Part shown: one piece after another, positions 1 through 11,421 of the stretch
How the letters are laid out: each line of letters opens with the position of its first letter
How positions within the stretch are numbered: the first letter of the stretch is position 1
Assembly (NCBI RefSeq): GCF_014639435.1
Contig: NZ_BMFZ01000002.1
Span: 496,001 to 560,000, forward strand
DNA: 64,000 bases
Origin: Hafnia psychrotolerans
GTDB lineage: Bacteria > Pseudomonadota > Gammaproteobacteria > Enterobacterales > Enterobacteriaceae
Direction: 5' to 3'
Translations under genes and position numbers: made by a program
Notes under the pieces: model-generated
Told to the model about the DNA's origin: nothing
The model's database searches: none
What the model saw: the letters and a program-made list of their open reading frames with translations, nothing else

Positions 1-2
1 TT

Positions 3-404
3 TTCATCGCTGAGAAAGGTAAGTTTGCTGACCTCGCAGCCCTGAAAGGCAAGCGTGTTGGTATGCAGAACGGGTCTACCCACCAGAAATTCCTGATGGA
101 AAAACACCCAGAAATCACCGCCGTATCTTATGACAGCTATCAGAATGCTGTGCTGGATCTGAAAAATGGCCGTCTTGATGCCGTCTTCGGTGACACCGCG
201 GTGGTTAACGAGTGGCTCAAGCAGAACCCTAACCTCGCTGCTGTTGGCGACAAAATCACCGACAAAACCTACTTTGGAACCGGCCTCGGTATTGCTGTTC
301 GCCAAAACAATACTGAATTATTGACTAAAATGAATGCAGCCCTGGCGAAAGTGAAGCAAGACGGCACTTACCAGACTCTTTATTCAAAATGGTTCCAGCA
401 ATAA
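3..404 (+). CDS. artI: Arginine ABC transporter periplasmic binding protein, C-terminal part
   Basis: The reading frame is open from the window edge, so only the last ~133 residues are visible and the signal peptide and lobe 1 start are missing. The visible part is the second half of a family 3 solute-binding protein. It contains GKRVGMQNGSTHQ, then LKNGRLDAVFGDTAVVNEW, and ends in the typical TYQTLYSKWFQQ tail. It binds arginine in the periplasm and delivers it to ArtQM. The position directly before artQ and artM matches artI of the artPIQM operon. artJ, a paralogue usually sited after artM, is not present downstream. The artI/artJ choice rests on gene order. Confidence 0.9.
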   Translation, partial: FIAEKGKFADLAALKGKRVGMQNGSTHQKFLMEKHPEITAVSYDSYQNAVLDLKNGRLDAVFGDTAVVNEWLKQNPNLAAVGDKITDKTYFGTGLGIAVRQNNTELLTKMNAALAKVKQDGTYQTLYSKWFQQ

Positions 405-416
405 GTTTTGCAATCA

Positions 417-1133
417 ATGAATGAATTCCAACCTTTAGCCAGCGCCGCCGGGATGACCGTCGGCCTTGCCCTGTGTGCACTGATCCTTGGTCTGTTTCTG
501 GCGATGTTTTTTGCCGTCTGGGAATCAGCGCCGTGGAAGCCTGTCAGTTGGCTCGGCACCGCGTGGGTCACTGTCCTGCGCGGCTTGCCAGAAATACTGG
601 TAGTGCTGTTTATTTATTTTGGCTCCTCACAGCTGCTGGTTGTGCTGGCCGATGGGTTTAACATCAATTTTGGTCTGTTCCAACTGCCGGTAAAACTACC
701 GGTCGATAACTTCGAAGTCAGCCCGTTCGTGTGCGGTGTCATCGCGCTGTCACTGCTTTATTCCGCCTACGCATCACAGACGCTGCGCGGTGCACTCAAA
801 GCCGTGCCACAAGGACAGTGGGAATCAGGTCAGGTCTTGGGCATGAAAAAAGCGTCGATTTTCTTTCGCCTGATCTTGCCGCAAATGTGGCGCCACGCTT
901 TACCGGGACTGAGCAATCAGTGGCTGGTACTGCTCAAGGACACCGCGCTTGTATCACTTATCAGCGTGAATGATCTGATGTTGCAAACCAAAAGTATCGC
1001 TACCCGGACTCAGGAACCCTTTACCTGGTACATGATAGCCGGCGGAATTTATCTGGTTGTTACCCTATTCAGCCAGTTTGTTATCAAACGCATCGAACTC
1101 CGTACCACCCGCTTTGAACGGAGCGCTTCCTGA
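417..1133 (+). CDS. artQ: Arginine ABC transporter permease ArtQ
   Basis: Inner-membrane permease of the HisMQ family, 238 residues, the same length as E. coli ArtQ. The start chosen is ATG 417, giving [16 protein letters not shown] as in E. coli; an upstream TTG at 408 is in frame but adds only three residues. The EAA loop region reads [19 protein letters not shown], the ABC-ATPase docking motif. It forms the membrane channel with ArtM. It sits 12 bases after artI, and its stop overlaps the artM start (TGATG), so the two are translationally coupled. Confidence 0.95.
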   Translation: MNEFQPLASAAGMTVGLALCALILGLFLAMFFAVWESAPWKPVSWLGTAWVTVLRGLPEILVVLFIYFGSSQLLVVLADGFNINFGLFQLPVKLPVDNFEVSPFVCGVIALSLLYSAYASQTLRGALKAVPQGQWESGQVLGMKKASIFFRLILPQMWRHALPGLSNQWLVLLKDTALVSLISVNDLMLQTKSIATRTQEPFTWYMIAGGIYLVVTLFSQFVIKRIELRTTRFERSAS

Positions 1134-1801
1134 TGTGGGATTACTTACCTGAAGTCGTGAAAGGACTGCATACCAGCCTTACCCTGACCGTGGCGGCACT
1201 GATTGTCGCACTGTTGTTAGCCCTGATTTTCACCGTAATACTGACGCTGAAAGTGCCGGTGCTGAGCCAAATAGTGAAGGGTTACATCACGCTGTTTACG
1301 GGTACACCGCTGCTGGTGCAAATCTTCCTCATTTACTATGGTCCAGGGCAATTTCCTTCCATTCGTGAGATCCCCTGGTTATGGGAGATGCTTTCGCAGC
1401 CGTGGCTGTGTGCGATGTTTGCGTTAGCACTCAACAGTGCGGCGTACACCACTCAGCTCTTTGCCGGTGCGATGCGTGCCATCCCATCGGGGCAGTGGCA
1501 GTCGTGTGAAGCCCTGGGTATGTCGAAAGCACAATCTTTGCGCATTCTGCTGCCGTTTGCCTTCAAGCGCGCACTGTCGTCCTACTCCAACGAAGTGGTG
1601 CTGGTGTTTAAAAGTACCTCACTGGCCTACACCATTACCCTGATGGATGTGATGGGCCAAAGCCAGTTGATGTATGGCCGGACCTACGATGTGATGGTGT
1701 TTGGCGCAGCGGGCGTGATTTATCTTTGCGTAAATGGCCTACTGACGCTAATGATGCGGCTGATTGAACGACGAGCTTTGGCTTTTGAGCGACGCAATTA
1801 G
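1133..1801 (+). CDS. artM: Arginine ABC transporter permease ArtM
   Basis: 222-residue inner-membrane permease, the same length as E. coli ArtM. The EAA loop reads GAMRAIPSGQWQSCEALGM, and the hydrophobic segments fit a five-helix HisMQ permease. It pairs with ArtQ in arginine import. The start ATG overlaps the artQ stop. A terminator hairpin follows 27 bases after the stop, so this is the last gene of the operon and no artJ follows. Confidence 0.95.
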   Translation: MWDYLPEVVKGLHTSLTLTVAALIVALLLALIFTVILTLKVPVLSQIVKGYITLFTGTPLLVQIFLIYYGPGQFPSIREIPWLWEMLSQPWLCAMFALALNSAAYTTQLFAGAMRAIPSGQWQSCEALGMSKAQSLRILLPFAFKRALSSYSNEVVLVFKSTSLAYTITLMDVMGQSQLMYGRTYDVMVFGAAGVIYLCVNGLLTLMMRLIERRALAFERRN

Positions 1802-1828
1802 CCTGGCGAGATAAAATAAGCAAAGCTG

Positions 1829-1856
1829 AAATGGCGACCGATGAGTCGCCATTTTT
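1829..1856 (+). terminator. Rho-independent terminator after artM
   Basis: A 10-bp stem AAATGGCGAC / GTCGCCATTT with a 6-base loop is followed by T residues. Confidence 0.8.
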
Positions 1857-1940
1857 ATGTTCACAAGATGCCGGTTTATAAGGAAAACTTGCGATACATC
1901 TCGCAACCTTGCAACGTGATAACTAAAATTTCATAATAAT

Positions 1941-1990
1941 AGAGATCTTCATCACACAAAAAAGCATAAAAGGCTCATAAAATAATCCCC
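1941..1990 (+). promoter_or_regulatory. Candidate cdd promoter with CRP site
   Basis: AGAGATCTTCATCACA (1941-1956) matches the CRP consensus, with a perfect right half and 3/5 in the left. A -10-like TAAAAT lies at 1978-1983, which predicts a start near 1990. This puts the CRP centre at -41.5, the class II position. E. coli cdd is known to be under CRP/CytR control. No CytR site was assigned. Confidence 0.5.
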
Positions 1991-2015
1991 CGTAAAACCT
2001 GAAGGATCATACCTC

Positions 2016-2900
2016 ATGCATTCCCGTTTTATTGAGGCATTCGCCTTACTGCCTGCCGCGCTTCAGACCGCACTCGAACCCTTGCTCAGCCATGACGATT
2101 TCCCGGCCATGCTGACCGCAGCGCAGGTTGCGGACGTATGCGCGCAAACGGGTCTGGATGATGATGCACTGGCTTTTGCGCTTCTGCCGCTCGCCGCTGC
2201 CTGTTCCATCACACCGATTTCGCATTTCCACGTCGGCGCAGTCGCCCGTGGTGTTTCCGGTGATGTTTACTTTGGTGCCAATATGGAATTCAGCGGTGCC
2301 TCCATGCAGCAAACCGTGCATGCCGAGCAATCCGCCGTGACTCATGCTTGGTTACGCGGTGAAGCTAAACTGGCATCGATCACCGTGAACTACACGCCGT
2401 GCGGCCATTGTCGTCAGTTTATGAATGAACTCAACAGCGGTACTGCACTGAACATTCATCTACCAGGCCGCGACGTTGCAACGCTGGGCGACTACCTGCC
2501 CTACTCATTCGGTCCAAGAGATCTGGATATCGCCACACTGCTGATGGATAAGTTCGATCACGGCTACACCCTCGATGAAACGGATGCCCTGAGCAAGCAG
2601 GCACTGCAGGCCTGTAACCAGAGTCATGCGCCTTATAGCCAGTCACATAGCGGCATTGCTCTGGAAACGCATAGTGGAAAAATTTTCGCCGGACGCTATG
2701 CAGAAAACGCCGCCTTCAATCCGAGCCTGCCGCCATTACAGGGCGCGCTGATCCTGCTGAATCTTGCCGGTGAAGACTATCTCAACGTGCGCCGTGCGGT
2801 GCTGATTGAACGTTCACAACCGCTGGTCAGTCAACGCGATGCCACCCGTTCTACGCTAGCGGCAATTGGATGCACTGAGCTTACCGCGCTGACTTTGTAA
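2016..2900 (+). CDS. cdd: Cytidine deaminase
   Basis: Zinc enzyme that deaminates cytidine and deoxycytidine to uridine forms in pyrimidine salvage; cytosolic. At 294 residues it has the length of the E. coli dimeric two-domain type. The catalytic domain shows HAEQSAV (zinc His and general-base Glu) and PCGHCRQF (two zinc Cys). The second half repeats the fold without the zinc ligands, as in E. coli. It stands alone as a single-gene unit. The upstream CRP-like site agrees with known nucleoside-catabolic control. Confidence 0.96.
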   Translation: MHSRFIEAFALLPAALQTALEPLLSHDDFPAMLTAAQVADVCAQTGLDDDALAFALLPLAAACSITPISHFHVGAVARGVSGDVYFGANMEFSGASMQQTVHAEQSAVTHAWLRGEAKLASITVNYTPCGHCRQFMNELNSGTALNIHLPGRDVATLGDYLPYSFGPRDLDIATLLMDKFDHGYTLDETDALSKQALQACNQSHAPYSQSHSGIALETHSGKIFAGRYAENAAFNPSLPPLQGALILLNLAGEDYLNVRRAVLIERSQPLVSQRDATRSTLAAIGCTELTALTL

Positions 2901-2914
2901 CTTCTTGGTAAACA

Positions 2915-2947
2915 TATTGACGGGCGCTTTTCAGCTGTCCGTCAATA
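2915..2947 (+). terminator. Hairpin after cdd
   Basis: A 9-bp stem TATTGACGG / CCGTCAATA with a 15-base loop begins 15 bases after the cdd stop. It has no clear T-run, so termination is plausible but not certain. Confidence 0.4.
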
Positions 2948-3144
2948 CACCATGATTTGAAATCCTCCCTTGCCATTGTTACTCTTCCCTGCCGAAATCG
3001 GATATAAATCACAAATTCCCTGCTTTTTTTCATAGCCTGATAACAAATACTGTACATATTTACTTAATCTCTTAGGATCTGCTTCCTAACATAGTGAATA
3101 CTAATAAATCAGTCACCGCTCCGAGAGCCTGAAGAGTAAAATCA

Positions 3145-4842
3145 ATGGAACTTGAATACGAGAGTAAACGCCCGCTGTATATCCCGCATGCCGGCCCGAT
3201 TCTGCTGGAATTCCCTTTACTCAATAAAGGCAGTGCCTTCACTGAGGAAGAGCGTAGCAATTTCAATTTGCATGGACTCTTGCCGGAAGCCGTTGAAACC
3301 ATAGAAGAACAAGAAGAACGCGCCTACCGTCAATTTCGGGATTTCAAAACCGATATCGATAAACACATCTATCTGCGTAATATTCAGGATACTAACGAAA
3401 CCCTGTTTTATCGCCTGATTGACTCCCATCTCAGCGAAATGATGCCGGTGATTTATACCCCGACCGTGGGCGAGGCCTGCGAGCATTTCTCTGATATCTA
3501 TCGCCGGGCACGCGGACTATTTATCTCTTATCCAAACCGCGCACACATCGACGATATGTTGCAGAACGCAACCAAACAACACGTAAAAGTGGTGGTCGTC
3601 ACCGACGGTGAGCGCATTCTGGGCCTTGGCGATCAGGGCATCGGTGGAATGGGTATTCCGATTGGTAAGCTGTCGCTCTACACGGCCTGTGGTGGCATCA
3701 GCCCCGCTTACACACTGCCCGTCGTGCTGGACGCGGGAACCAATAATCCGCAGTTACTCAATGATCCGCTCTACATGGGCTGGCGTCATCCACGCATTAC
3801 CGGCGACGAGTATTACGCTTTCGTTGACCAGTTCATCGAAGCCGTTAAAGTACGCTGGCCGAACGTTTTGTTGCAGTTCGAAGACTTCGCACAGAAAAAC
3901 GCCATGCCGCTGTTAACACGCTACCGCGATGAACTGTGCTGCTTTAATGACGACATTCAGGGTACTGCATCCGTCACGCTGGGTAGCCTGATTGCCGCCT
4001 GTAAAGCCGCAGGCAGCCGCCTGCGTGATCAAACGGTCACCTTCCTCGGTGCGGGTTCTGCCGGTTGTGGTATTGCCGAGCAAATTATTGCGCAGATGAA
4101 ATCCGAGGGTTTGAGTGAGGAAGAAGCTCGCGCACAAGTCTTCATGGTGGACAGATTCGGCCTGCTAACCGACAAGCTCCCTAACCTGCTCGATTTCCAG
4201 AGCAAGCTGACGCAAAAAAGTGCCGACCTTAATGTATGGGGGTTGAATAATGACAGCATCTCCCTGCTCGATGTGGTTCGCCATGCTAAACCGACCGTGC
4301 TTATTGGCGTATCAGGCCAGCCTGGGTTGTTCACCGAAGAGTTGATCCGCGAGATGCACAAACACTGCGCACGCCCGATAGTGATGCCGCTAAGTAACCC
4401 CACGTCACGCGTTGAAGCGCAACCCGCAGATATCATCAACTGGACCGACGGTGCTGCACTGGTAGCCACCGGCAGCCCGTTCGCGCCAGTGCATCATAAA
4501 GGTCAGGTCTACCCTATTGCGCAGTGCAACAACTCCTATATCTTCCCCGGCATTGGCCTTGCGGTTGTGGCATCGGGTGCAACCCGCGTTACCGACGGCA
4601 TGCTGATGGCCGCCAGCCGTGCGCTGGCCGACTGTTCACCGCTGGCAACCGACGGCGTAGGCTCACTGTTGCCAGACGTAGATGACATTCAGGGCGTATC
4701 AAAATGCATCGCGATGGAAGTCGGTCGAGCTGCGCAGTTACAAGGTGTGGCAATGGTGACGTCTGAAGATGCGCTGTCAAAAGCGATCGAGCACAACTTC
4801 TGGGCACCGCAGTACCGCGATTACAAACGGACCTCGTTCTAA
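3145..4842 (+). CDS. maeA: NAD-dependent malic enzyme
   Basis: Oxidative decarboxylation of malate to pyruvate with NAD+. 565 residues, identical in length to E. coli MaeA (SfcA). It has the malic enzyme N-terminal signature [20 protein letters not shown], the metal-binding stretch [14 protein letters not shown]...[11 protein letters not shown], and the Rossmann motif [14 protein letters not shown]. It is a single-gene unit with its own strong terminator. ATG 3145 gives the family N-terminus [18 protein letters not shown]. Confidence 0.97.
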   Translation: MELEYESKRPLYIPHAGPILLEFPLLNKGSAFTEEERSNFNLHGLLPEAVETIEEQEERAYRQFRDFKTDIDKHIYLRNIQDTNETLFYRLIDSHLSEMMPVIYTPTVGEACEHFSDIYRRARGLFISYPNRAHIDDMLQNATKQHVKVVVVTDGERILGLGDQGIGGMGIPIGKLSLYTACGGISPAYTLPVVLDAGTNNPQLLNDPLYMGWRHPRITGDEYYAFVDQFIEAVKVRWPNVLLQFEDFAQKNAMPLLTRYRDELCCFNDDIQGTASVTLGSLIAACKAAGSRLRDQTVTFLGAGSAGCGIAEQIIAQMKSEGLSEEEARAQVFMVDRFGLLTDKLPNLLDFQSKLTQKSADLNVWGLNNDSISLLDVVRHAKPTVLIGVSGQPGLFTEELIREMHKHCARPIVMPLSNPTSRVEAQPADIINWTDGAALVATGSPFAPVHHKGQVYPIAQCNNSYIFPGIGLAVVASGATRVTDGMLMAASRALADCSPLATDGVGSLLPDVDDIQGVSKCIAMEVGRAAQLQGVAMVTSEDALSKAIEHNFWAPQYRDYKRTSF

Positions 4843-4872
4843 ATGCCAAACGCGTTATCGCGTCAATAGACC

Positions 4873-4905
4873 AAAGCCAATATCCTCGGATATTGGCTTT
4901 TTTTG
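4873..4905 (+). terminator. Rho-independent terminator after maeA
   Basis: A 13-bp stem AAAGCCAATATCC / GGATATTGGCTTT with a 2-base apparent spacer is followed by a T-run. Confidence 0.92.
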
Positions 4906-5037
4906 TAATAAATGCAGCGCTATTTCCAATATACCGAGTCATTCACTGAAAATTGCCCAAAAAGTCCGCGAAGCCCCGAGATCAGGCTTTGTGCTTATTG
5001 CATGGCTTGCACAGGTCAAGTAGCCTTGAAACCCTGA

Positions 5038-6003
<966 letters not shown>

Positions 6004-6015
6004 ATTAATGCAGCA

Positions 6016-6042
6016 AAAAGGGCGCCTCAGCGCCCTTTTATT
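6016..6042. terminator. Bidirectional terminator between sanA and mglC
   Basis: A perfect 10-bp stem AAAAGGGCGC / GCGCCCTTTT with loop CTCA. T-rich runs follow on both strands, which suits the convergent pair sanA and mglC. Confidence 0.9.
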
Positions 6043-6065
6043 GACTCAGGTGTTTCTATCAAATG

Positions 6066-7076
6066 TTATTTCTTCTTAGCGTACTTCAGTGAATCCAGTG
6101 CTACGGCGAAGATGATGATCGAACCCTTGATGATGTACTGCCAGTAAGGGTTCACGCCGATATAAGTCAAACCATAGTTGATCACAGTAAATATGAGCAC
6201 CCCGGTCACCACACCCGCCACTGAGCCAACACCGCCGGCGAACGATACGCCACCGACCACACAGGCAGCGATAGCATCAAGCTCATACATAAAGCCAAGG
6301 TTGTTCGTGGCACTGCCGATACGCCCGGCTTCCAGCAAACCGCCGAAAGCGTAGAAAACACCTGACAAAGCATAAATCATGATCAAGTTTAACGGCACGT
6401 TAACACCGGAGACTTTTGCCGCTTCCGGGTTACCACCGATGGCGAAAATGTTTTTACCAAAGCGGGTTTTGTTCCACAGTACCCAGACAAAGCCGATAGC
6501 CAACACCGCATAGAAGGTAATATAAGAGATCTTCAGGCCGCCCATTTGAATAAACCCTTGGGCAAAATTCGAGAAACCTGGATCAAAACCCGCAACCGGT
6601 GATGAACCCACATAGTCGTAATACAGCGAGTTAATGCCGTAAACGATGATCATGGTACCTAACGTCGTAATAAATGGCGTAACGTTTAGATAGGCAATAA
6701 TAATGCCGTTCACCAAACCAATCAGTGCGCCAATAATACACACGGTCAGGATAACCAGCGGAATAGGCACCACTTCGAGATGTGGGAACACCTTATTAAC
6801 GTTATCCATGGCTTGCAACATGGTCGCCGCCACCACCGCCGCCAGCCCGACCTGACGTCCGGCTGACAGGTCAGTACCTTGGGTCACGATGAGCCCCGCC
6901 ACACCAAGTGCAATAATGACACGCACTGAGGATTGGGTAAGAATGTTACCTAAGTTGACCAAACTGAGGAAAGTGGGATCCTGGATAATAATAATGGCCA
7001 GCAATACCAGCAGAACCACATAAATCCCGCCCTCTTTTAAATAAGTGAGCAAACTTTTCTTATTTAATGCTTTCAT
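6066..7076 (-). CDS. mglC: Galactose/methyl-galactoside ABC transporter permease
   Basis: Inner-membrane permease of the ribose/galactose (BPD_transp_2) family, 336 residues as in E. coli MglC. It contains many hydrophobic helices, the stretch GLIVTQGTDLSAGRQVGLAA near the start, and GGNPEAAKVSGV in the cytoplasmic loop. It works with MglA (ATPase) and MglB (binding protein) to import D-galactose and beta-methyl-galactoside. It is the last gene of mglBAC, 18 bases after mglA, and ends at a bidirectional terminator. Confidence 0.97.
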   Translation of the reverse strand: MKALNKKSLLTYLKEGGIYVVLLVLLAIIIIQDPTFLSLVNLGNILTQSSVRVIIALGVAGLIVTQGTDLSAGRQVGLAAVVAATMLQAMDNVNKVFPHLEVVPIPLVILTVCIIGALIGLVNGIIIAYLNVTPFITTLGTMIIVYGINSLYYDYVGSSPVAGFDPGFSNFAQGFIQMGGLKISYITFYAVLAIGFVWVLWNKTRFGKNIFAIGGNPEAAKVSGVNVPLNLIMIYALSGVFYAFGGLLEAGRIGSATNNLGFMYELDAIAACVVGGVSFAGGVGSVAGVVTGVLIFTVINYGLTYIGVNPYWQYIIKGSIIIFAVALDSLKYAKKK

Positions 7077-7094
7077 AATAAGAACCCTTAAAAA

Positions 7095-8645
7095 TTAGAG
7101 ATGCAAGGATGCAAGGCGTAGAATTTCATTCTGCGAAGTCGTTTTTGTATCAACAATCCCCGCAACCTGTCCATTGCTCATAACCAATATTCTGTCCGTT
7201 ATTCCCAGGAGCTCTGGCATTTCAGAAGAGATAATAATGATCCCTTTATCTTTTTTCGCCAACTCTGTGATTAACTGATATATTTCGAACTTCGCGCCCA
7301 CGTCAATACCGCGCGTAGGTTCATCCAGCATTAATATTTCTGGCTGAGTTAATAACCAACGGCCAATAATGACCTTTTGCTGATTACCGCCAGAGAGCGA
7401 ACCAATACTGGTTCTTTGTCCCGGCGTTTTCACCCGCATGGCATCGATGACCCATTGGGTATCGCTTTTCATACGGCCAGCATCAAGCAGCCCGATTTTA
7501 TTTTTATAGTTACGAATATTTGAAATCAGCGAGTTAAAACCGACGTCCAAATACGCATAAATACCCGTCGAACGGCGCTCTTCGGTCACTAATGCAAAGC
7601 CGTGATTAATGGCTTCATTAGCGCTGTGATTTTTAATCGTCTTGCCATGCAGTTTGATCGTGCCGGCAGCCTTCTCACGAATACCAAACAGCGTTTCCAC
7701 GATGTCAGTACGCTTAGCCCCCATCAACCCGGCAATGCCAAGGATCTCACCTTTATGCAAGTCAAAGGAGATATCACGAATGGAAGGTTGACGCAGCGAC
7801 GTCAGATTACGGACTTCAAGAATGACCTCTCCCGGTACATTCTGGCGATCCGGAAAACGCTGGCTAAGGGAACGGCCGACCATCATGGAAATGATTTTAT
7901 CCATGTCGAGGCCTTCCAGCGTCTGGGAAGTAATCCACTGACCGTCGCGCAGAATCGTGATCTCATCACACAACTGAAAAATCTCTTCCATCTTGTGTGA
8001 AATATAGACAATGCCACAGCCACGGTCTTTCAGCTTGCGAATAATCGTGAAGAGATGATTGACTTCTTTTTCGGTCAACGATGACGTCGGCTCATCCATA
8101 ATCACGATTTTCGCATTATAGGAGAAGGCCTTCGCTATTTCGATCATTTGCATCTGTGAAACGGACAACTTGCCGACTTTCTCTCGTGGATCAATATCAA
8201 TATCCAGTTCGTCGAAAATAGCCTTGGTATCACGATACATCTTGTCCTGATCGACGAAGAAGCTTTTGGTCGGATAACGCCCGAGCCACATGTTGTCCAT
8301 GACAGTACGCTGCAACACCAGGTTTAACTCCTGATGGACCATCGATACACCATGTTCAAGCGCTTCTTTCGAACTTTTGAAATTAATTTCCTGCCCCTGA
8401 AAAAGAATGGTGCCGGAATCTTTGCTGTAAATACCAAACAAACACTTTAATAGTGTAGATTTACCCGCTCCGTTCTCGCCCATCAAGGCATGAATTGAGT
8501 GTGGGCGAACCTTTAAATTCACATTATCAAGTGCCTTGACGCCAGGAAATGATTTATTAATACCGCTCATTTCCAGCAAAAATGCACGTGGCTCTGCTGC
8601 CACCGTGTCAGACTGCTTGATGTCAGGCTTAGGAATATCGGCCAT
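7095..8645 (-). CDS. mglA: Galactose/methyl-galactoside ABC transporter ATPase
   Basis: Duplicated ATPase of the sugar-import (CUT2) type, 516 residues against 506 in E. coli. The first cassette has Walker [10 protein letters not shown], signature LSVSQMQ and Walker [12 protein letters not shown]. The second has a degenerate Walker A (GLMGAKRTD), signature LSGGNQQK and Walker [11 protein letters not shown], the usual arrangement in MglA/RbsA. The N-terminus is about ten residues longer than E. coli and variable. It lies 193 bases after mglB, behind an intercistronic hairpin. Confidence 0.97.
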   Translation of the reverse strand: MADIPKPDIKQSDTVAAEPRAFLLEMSGINKSFPGVKALDNVNLKVRPHSIHALMGENGAGKSTLLKCLFGIYSKDSGTILFQGQEINFKSSKEALEHGVSMVHQELNLVLQRTVMDNMWLGRYPTKSFFVDQDKMYRDTKAIFDELDIDIDPREKVGKLSVSQMQMIEIAKAFSYNAKIVIMDEPTSSLTEKEVNHLFTIIRKLKDRGCGIVYISHKMEEIFQLCDEITILRDGQWITSQTLEGLDMDKIISMMVGRSLSQRFPDRQNVPGEVILEVRNLTSLRQPSIRDISFDLHKGEILGIAGLMGAKRTDIVETLFGIREKAAGTIKLHGKTIKNHSANEAINHGFALVTEERRSTGIYAYLDVGFNSLISNIRNYKNKIGLLDAGRMKSDTQWVIDAMRVKTPGQRTSIGSLSGGNQQKVIIGRWLLTQPEILMLDEPTRGIDVGAKFEIYQLITELAKKDKGIIIISSEMPELLGITDRILVMSNGQVAGIVDTKTTSQNEILRLASLHL

Positions 8646-8702
8646 AATTATACCTGGCTAAATACGGGGAGAATCCGATTATATTAATACCTGATGCCAT
8701 GA

Positions 8703-8733
8703 ATACCGCCGGTCATTAATAGACCGGCGGTAT
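8703..8733 (-). promoter_or_regulatory. Intercistronic hairpin between mglB and mglA
   Basis: A perfect 12-bp stem ATACCGCCGGTC / GACCGGCGGTAT with a 7-base loop and no T-run. It lies in the mglB-mglA gap. In E. coli, hairpins at this place protect mglB mRNA so that the binding protein is made in excess over MglA and MglC. The same role is inferred here. Confidence 0.75.
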
Positions 8734-8838
8734 ATTGACATCACTTCCTGCCATACAGGTATTAACGTCGTGTTGATTATGACTGCCACTGCATAGCTAT
8801 ATATTTAGCTATTTTCTTTTCTGCCAATACTGTCTGAA

Positions 8839-9837
8839 TTATTTAACAAAGTCAGATAAGTTGGATTTATCCACCGGCACGTAAGCGATTCGAACGACTT
8901 TATTTTCGATCTTCCAATTAGTGCCTTCTGCTGCTGGTTTGCCTTCAGCCAGATTTTTCGCCAGATCAAACGTGGCTTTAGCCTGATTGTCAGCATCGTT
9001 AAGTACGGTACCGGCCATTGCACCAGATTTCACCATCGCCAGCGCTTCTGGCAACGCATCAACACCAAATACCGGGATGCTAGATTTGTTGTGAGATTTC
9101 AGTGCTTCTACTGCGCCCATGGCCATTGCATCGTTGTTAGCGATAACCACTTCAATTTTGTTGGCGTTGGGTCCAGACAACCACGCATCCATCTTGTCTT
9201 TCGCCTGTGCGGTATCCCACATGGCTGTATCAAGTTGCAGCTGCTGAGTTTTGATGCCTTCTTTATCATTTAAGGTACTGATTACATACTTAGTTCGGGC
9301 TTCTGCATCCGGATGGCCCGGTTCGCCTTTAATCAGCACGTACTGAATCACGCCGTCTTTGTTCAAATCCCAGGCAGGATCGGCTTTCCAGTGTTTAGCA
9401 ATCAGCTCACCTTGGATCACACCCGATTCTTTAGAATCTGTACCGACGTAATAAGCTTTGTCATAACTATCCAGCGCTTTACGGGAGGGTTCTTTGTTAT
9501 AAAAAACAACTGGGACACCCGCACTGCGGGCTTTCTCAATAATGACGGGAGCGGCAGCCGGGTCAACCAGGTTGATCGCCAGAGCCTTGACGCCCTTCGC
9601 CAACATCACGTCAATCTGGTCATTTTGCGTGGACTGGCTGTTTTGTGAGTCATTCATCAGCAACTGTACACCAGGAGAGGCTTTCGCATCTTTCTCGATG
9701 GCTTTGCGAACGACAGACATGAAGTTGTCATCATATTTGTAAACAGTTACGCCGATTTTGGTATCAGCAGCATGGGCGGTAGCGCCAAACATCATGCATG
9801 CAGCCAGAGTCGCCAGGGTGAAGACCTTCTTATTCAT
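8839..9837 (-). CDS. mglB: Galactose/glucose-binding periplasmic protein
   Basis: Periplasmic binding protein for D-galactose and D-glucose that feeds MglAC and, in E. coli, signals to the Trg chemoreceptor. 332 residues, as in E. coli. The signal peptide is [23 protein letters not shown]. Typical stretches are [36 protein letters not shown] and [19 protein letters not shown]. The EF-hand-like calcium site is visible as DLNKDGVIQ. It is the first gene of the operon, with ~170 bases of leader from the predicted start. Confidence 0.97.
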   Translation of the reverse strand: MNKKVFTLATLAACMMFGATAHAADTKIGVTVYKYDDNFMSVVRKAIEKDAKASPGVQLLMNDSQNSQSTQNDQIDVMLAKGVKALAINLVDPAAAPVIIEKARSAGVPVVFYNKEPSRKALDSYDKAYYVGTDSKESGVIQGELIAKHWKADPAWDLNKDGVIQYVLIKGEPGHPDAEARTKYVISTLNDKEGIKTQQLQLDTAMWDTAQAKDKMDAWLSGPNANKIEVVIANNDAMAMGAVEALKSHNKSSIPVFGVDALPEALAMVKSGAMAGTVLNDADNQAKATFDLAKNLAEGKPAAEGTNWKIENKVVRIAYVPVDKSNLSDFVK

Positions 9838-10007
9838 TTGTATCTCCGGTTATGTAGGGTGTTACAGAGTTTGGCACCGGCAATCCATGCTGAAGCAGTG
9901 CGCCCGCGTTTCAGCCATCCTGCGGTGCCTGCCTTCCCTGACGTCTGACTTCCTGCTCGCTGTGAAATCTGTCCGATAGGTCGAACTAAAACTGAGACAT
10001 GTGAAAA

Positions 10008-10075
10008 CGCATGAATCATAATGGTGCCAATGTTAATAAACTGTGAAATTTCTCACAGATTGAAAACGGTTACAC
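10008..10075 (-). promoter_or_regulatory. mglBAC promoter with CRP site and Gal operator
   Basis: All elements read on the minus strand. -10 TATGAT lies at 10015-10020, predicting a start at about 10008. A perfect CRP palindrome TGTGAAATTTCTCACA lies at 10042-10057, centre exactly -41.5. A Gal-type operator lies at 10060-10075 (plus strand TTGAAAACGGTTACAC), centre near -60. This is the E. coli galE/mgl plan, with repressor and CRP sites side by side, and predicts glucose repression plus GalS/GalR control. Confidence 0.88.
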
Positions 10076-10087
10076 AAGGTTATTTAA

Positions 10088-11134
10088 TCAATAAGTGACC
10101 GGAGCCACATTTTGCCAAGGTGCGACAGAATGACGCCTGACCAACGTAGGCATGAAGCAATGCGAAATCCCCTCCACCAGCGGGTTTGATGCTCCCTTCA
10201 GGGCCAATTCAGTCGCTAATGTCGCCATCGAAACAATTGGATAGCGAACCGTTGTCAATTTTGGGCTGGTGTAGCGCGCAATCGGGATATCGTCGAAGCC
10301 AACCAGTGAAAAATCCTGCGGGACGTTGATACCGTTTTCTTTCAGTACTGCCAGCGCGCCTGCGGCCATAGCATCGTTGTAAGCGAAAACCGCACTCAAA
10401 TGGAGATTACGGCCCAATAACTCAACCATCGCGGCTTCCCCGCCCTGCAAATCCGGTGACCCCTGCGCATACCAGCTATCTGGCGGTAACTGACGTGCCT
10501 GCGTCATTGTCTCTGACGTGTCCGCCATCATTGCCGCCAGATATCCCTGATGACGTTGTAATTCGTCTTCAATTCCGTGGTTAGAACCGATGTAACCGAT
10601 ACGCTGATGCCCCTGTGACAGCAACAAACGTGTGGCTATTTCCGCGCCCACCACGTTATTAAGAGAGACGCAGCGATGCTCATAACCCGCAATCACACGG
10701 TTAACCAGCACCATCCCCGGCACCTGATCAAGAAAGCGGGAAAGTTCGTCGTCACCCAGGGCTTTAGCATGCACAATCAGTGCGTTACAGCGTTGACGAA
10801 TCAGGACTTCTATCGCGTGGCGTTCTTTCTCCGCCTCATGATAACTGTTGCCGATCAGTACATATTTCTGATGGCGCTGGGCAACCATATCGACCGCTTT
10901 CACCAGTGCACCAAAAAAAGGATCCGAAACGTCCATGACGACCACACCAATGGTGTCGCTGCTTTGTGTCGCCAGAGCCTGCGCGTTGGCATTGGGTCGG
11001 TAGTCAAGCACAGTGACCGCCTGCAACACCTGTTCGCGAGCCTCTTTACTCGCGATAGCGGGGTTATTCAGAACCCGTGAAACCGTGGCAACCGAGACAC
11101 CGGCCAGCTTTGCCACATCACGAATGGTGACCAT
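10088..11134 (-). CDS. galS: LacI-family repressor GalS
   Basis: DNA-binding repressor (isorepressor) of the mgl/gal regulon with galactose as inducer. 348 residues against 346 in E. coli. The N-terminal helix-turn-helix reads [21 protein letters not shown], followed by the hinge and a periplasmic-binding-like effector domain with [20 protein letters not shown] and [17 protein letters not shown]. It lies directly upstream of mglB in the same direction, as in E. coli, but mgl has its own promoter in the 250-base gap. GalR is a close paralogue; the location favours GalS. Confidence 0.95.
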   Translation of the reverse strand: MVTIRDVAKLAGVSVATVSRVLNNPAIASKEAREQVLQAVTVLDYRPNANAQALATQSSDTIGVVVMDVSDPFFGALVKAVDMVAQRHQKYVLIGNSYHEAEKERHAIEVLIRQRCNALIVHAKALGDDELSRFLDQVPGMVLVNRVIAGYEHRCVSLNNVVGAEIATRLLLSQGHQRIGYIGSNHGIEDELQRHQGYLAAMMADTSETMTQARQLPPDSWYAQGSPDLQGGEAAMVELLGRNLHLSAVFAYNDAMAAGALAVLKENGINVPQDFSLVGFDDIPIARYTSPKLTTVRYPIVSMATLATELALKGASNPLVEGISHCFMPTLVRRHSVAPWQNVAPVTY

Positions 11135-11308
11135 AGGTCGCTCCGTGTTCTGATGCCACAGGCGTTACGCAAGCCGAACTGGCCCGAAATGAATAGGGAG
11201 GAAAACTGAGGGATAACGCCCAGGTGGTGATAAAGGACTTCAAGAAAGGTCGCAGTACAGTGATCATGGTGTTTCCTGTTTTAGTGTAACGATCGGCTAA
11301 CTCTGCAC

Positions 11309-11377
11309 GACTGCTATCCTAAACGCTTTGCGAAAACACCTGCGTGAATCTCGTCACAGGAAAGAAAACGTTTACAT
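11309..11377 (-). promoter_or_regulatory. galS promoter with CRP site and Gal operator
   Basis: -10 TAGGAT on the minus strand (11316-11321) predicts a start near 11309. A CRP-like site CGTGAATCTCGTCACA lies at 11343-11358, centre -41.5. A Gal-type operator AAGAAAACGTTTACAT lies at 11362-11377. Spacing is identical to the mgl promoter, which implies autoregulation and cAMP-CRP activation. Confidence 0.82.
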
Positions 11378-11421
11378 ACAATTCTGCAACCTTTCTCTCA
11401 AATTCATCATTATGGTGAATA

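Noticed and set aside
9313-9742. Open frames opposite mglB
   Set aside because: They are antisense shadows of a strongly conserved gene with no family resemblance.
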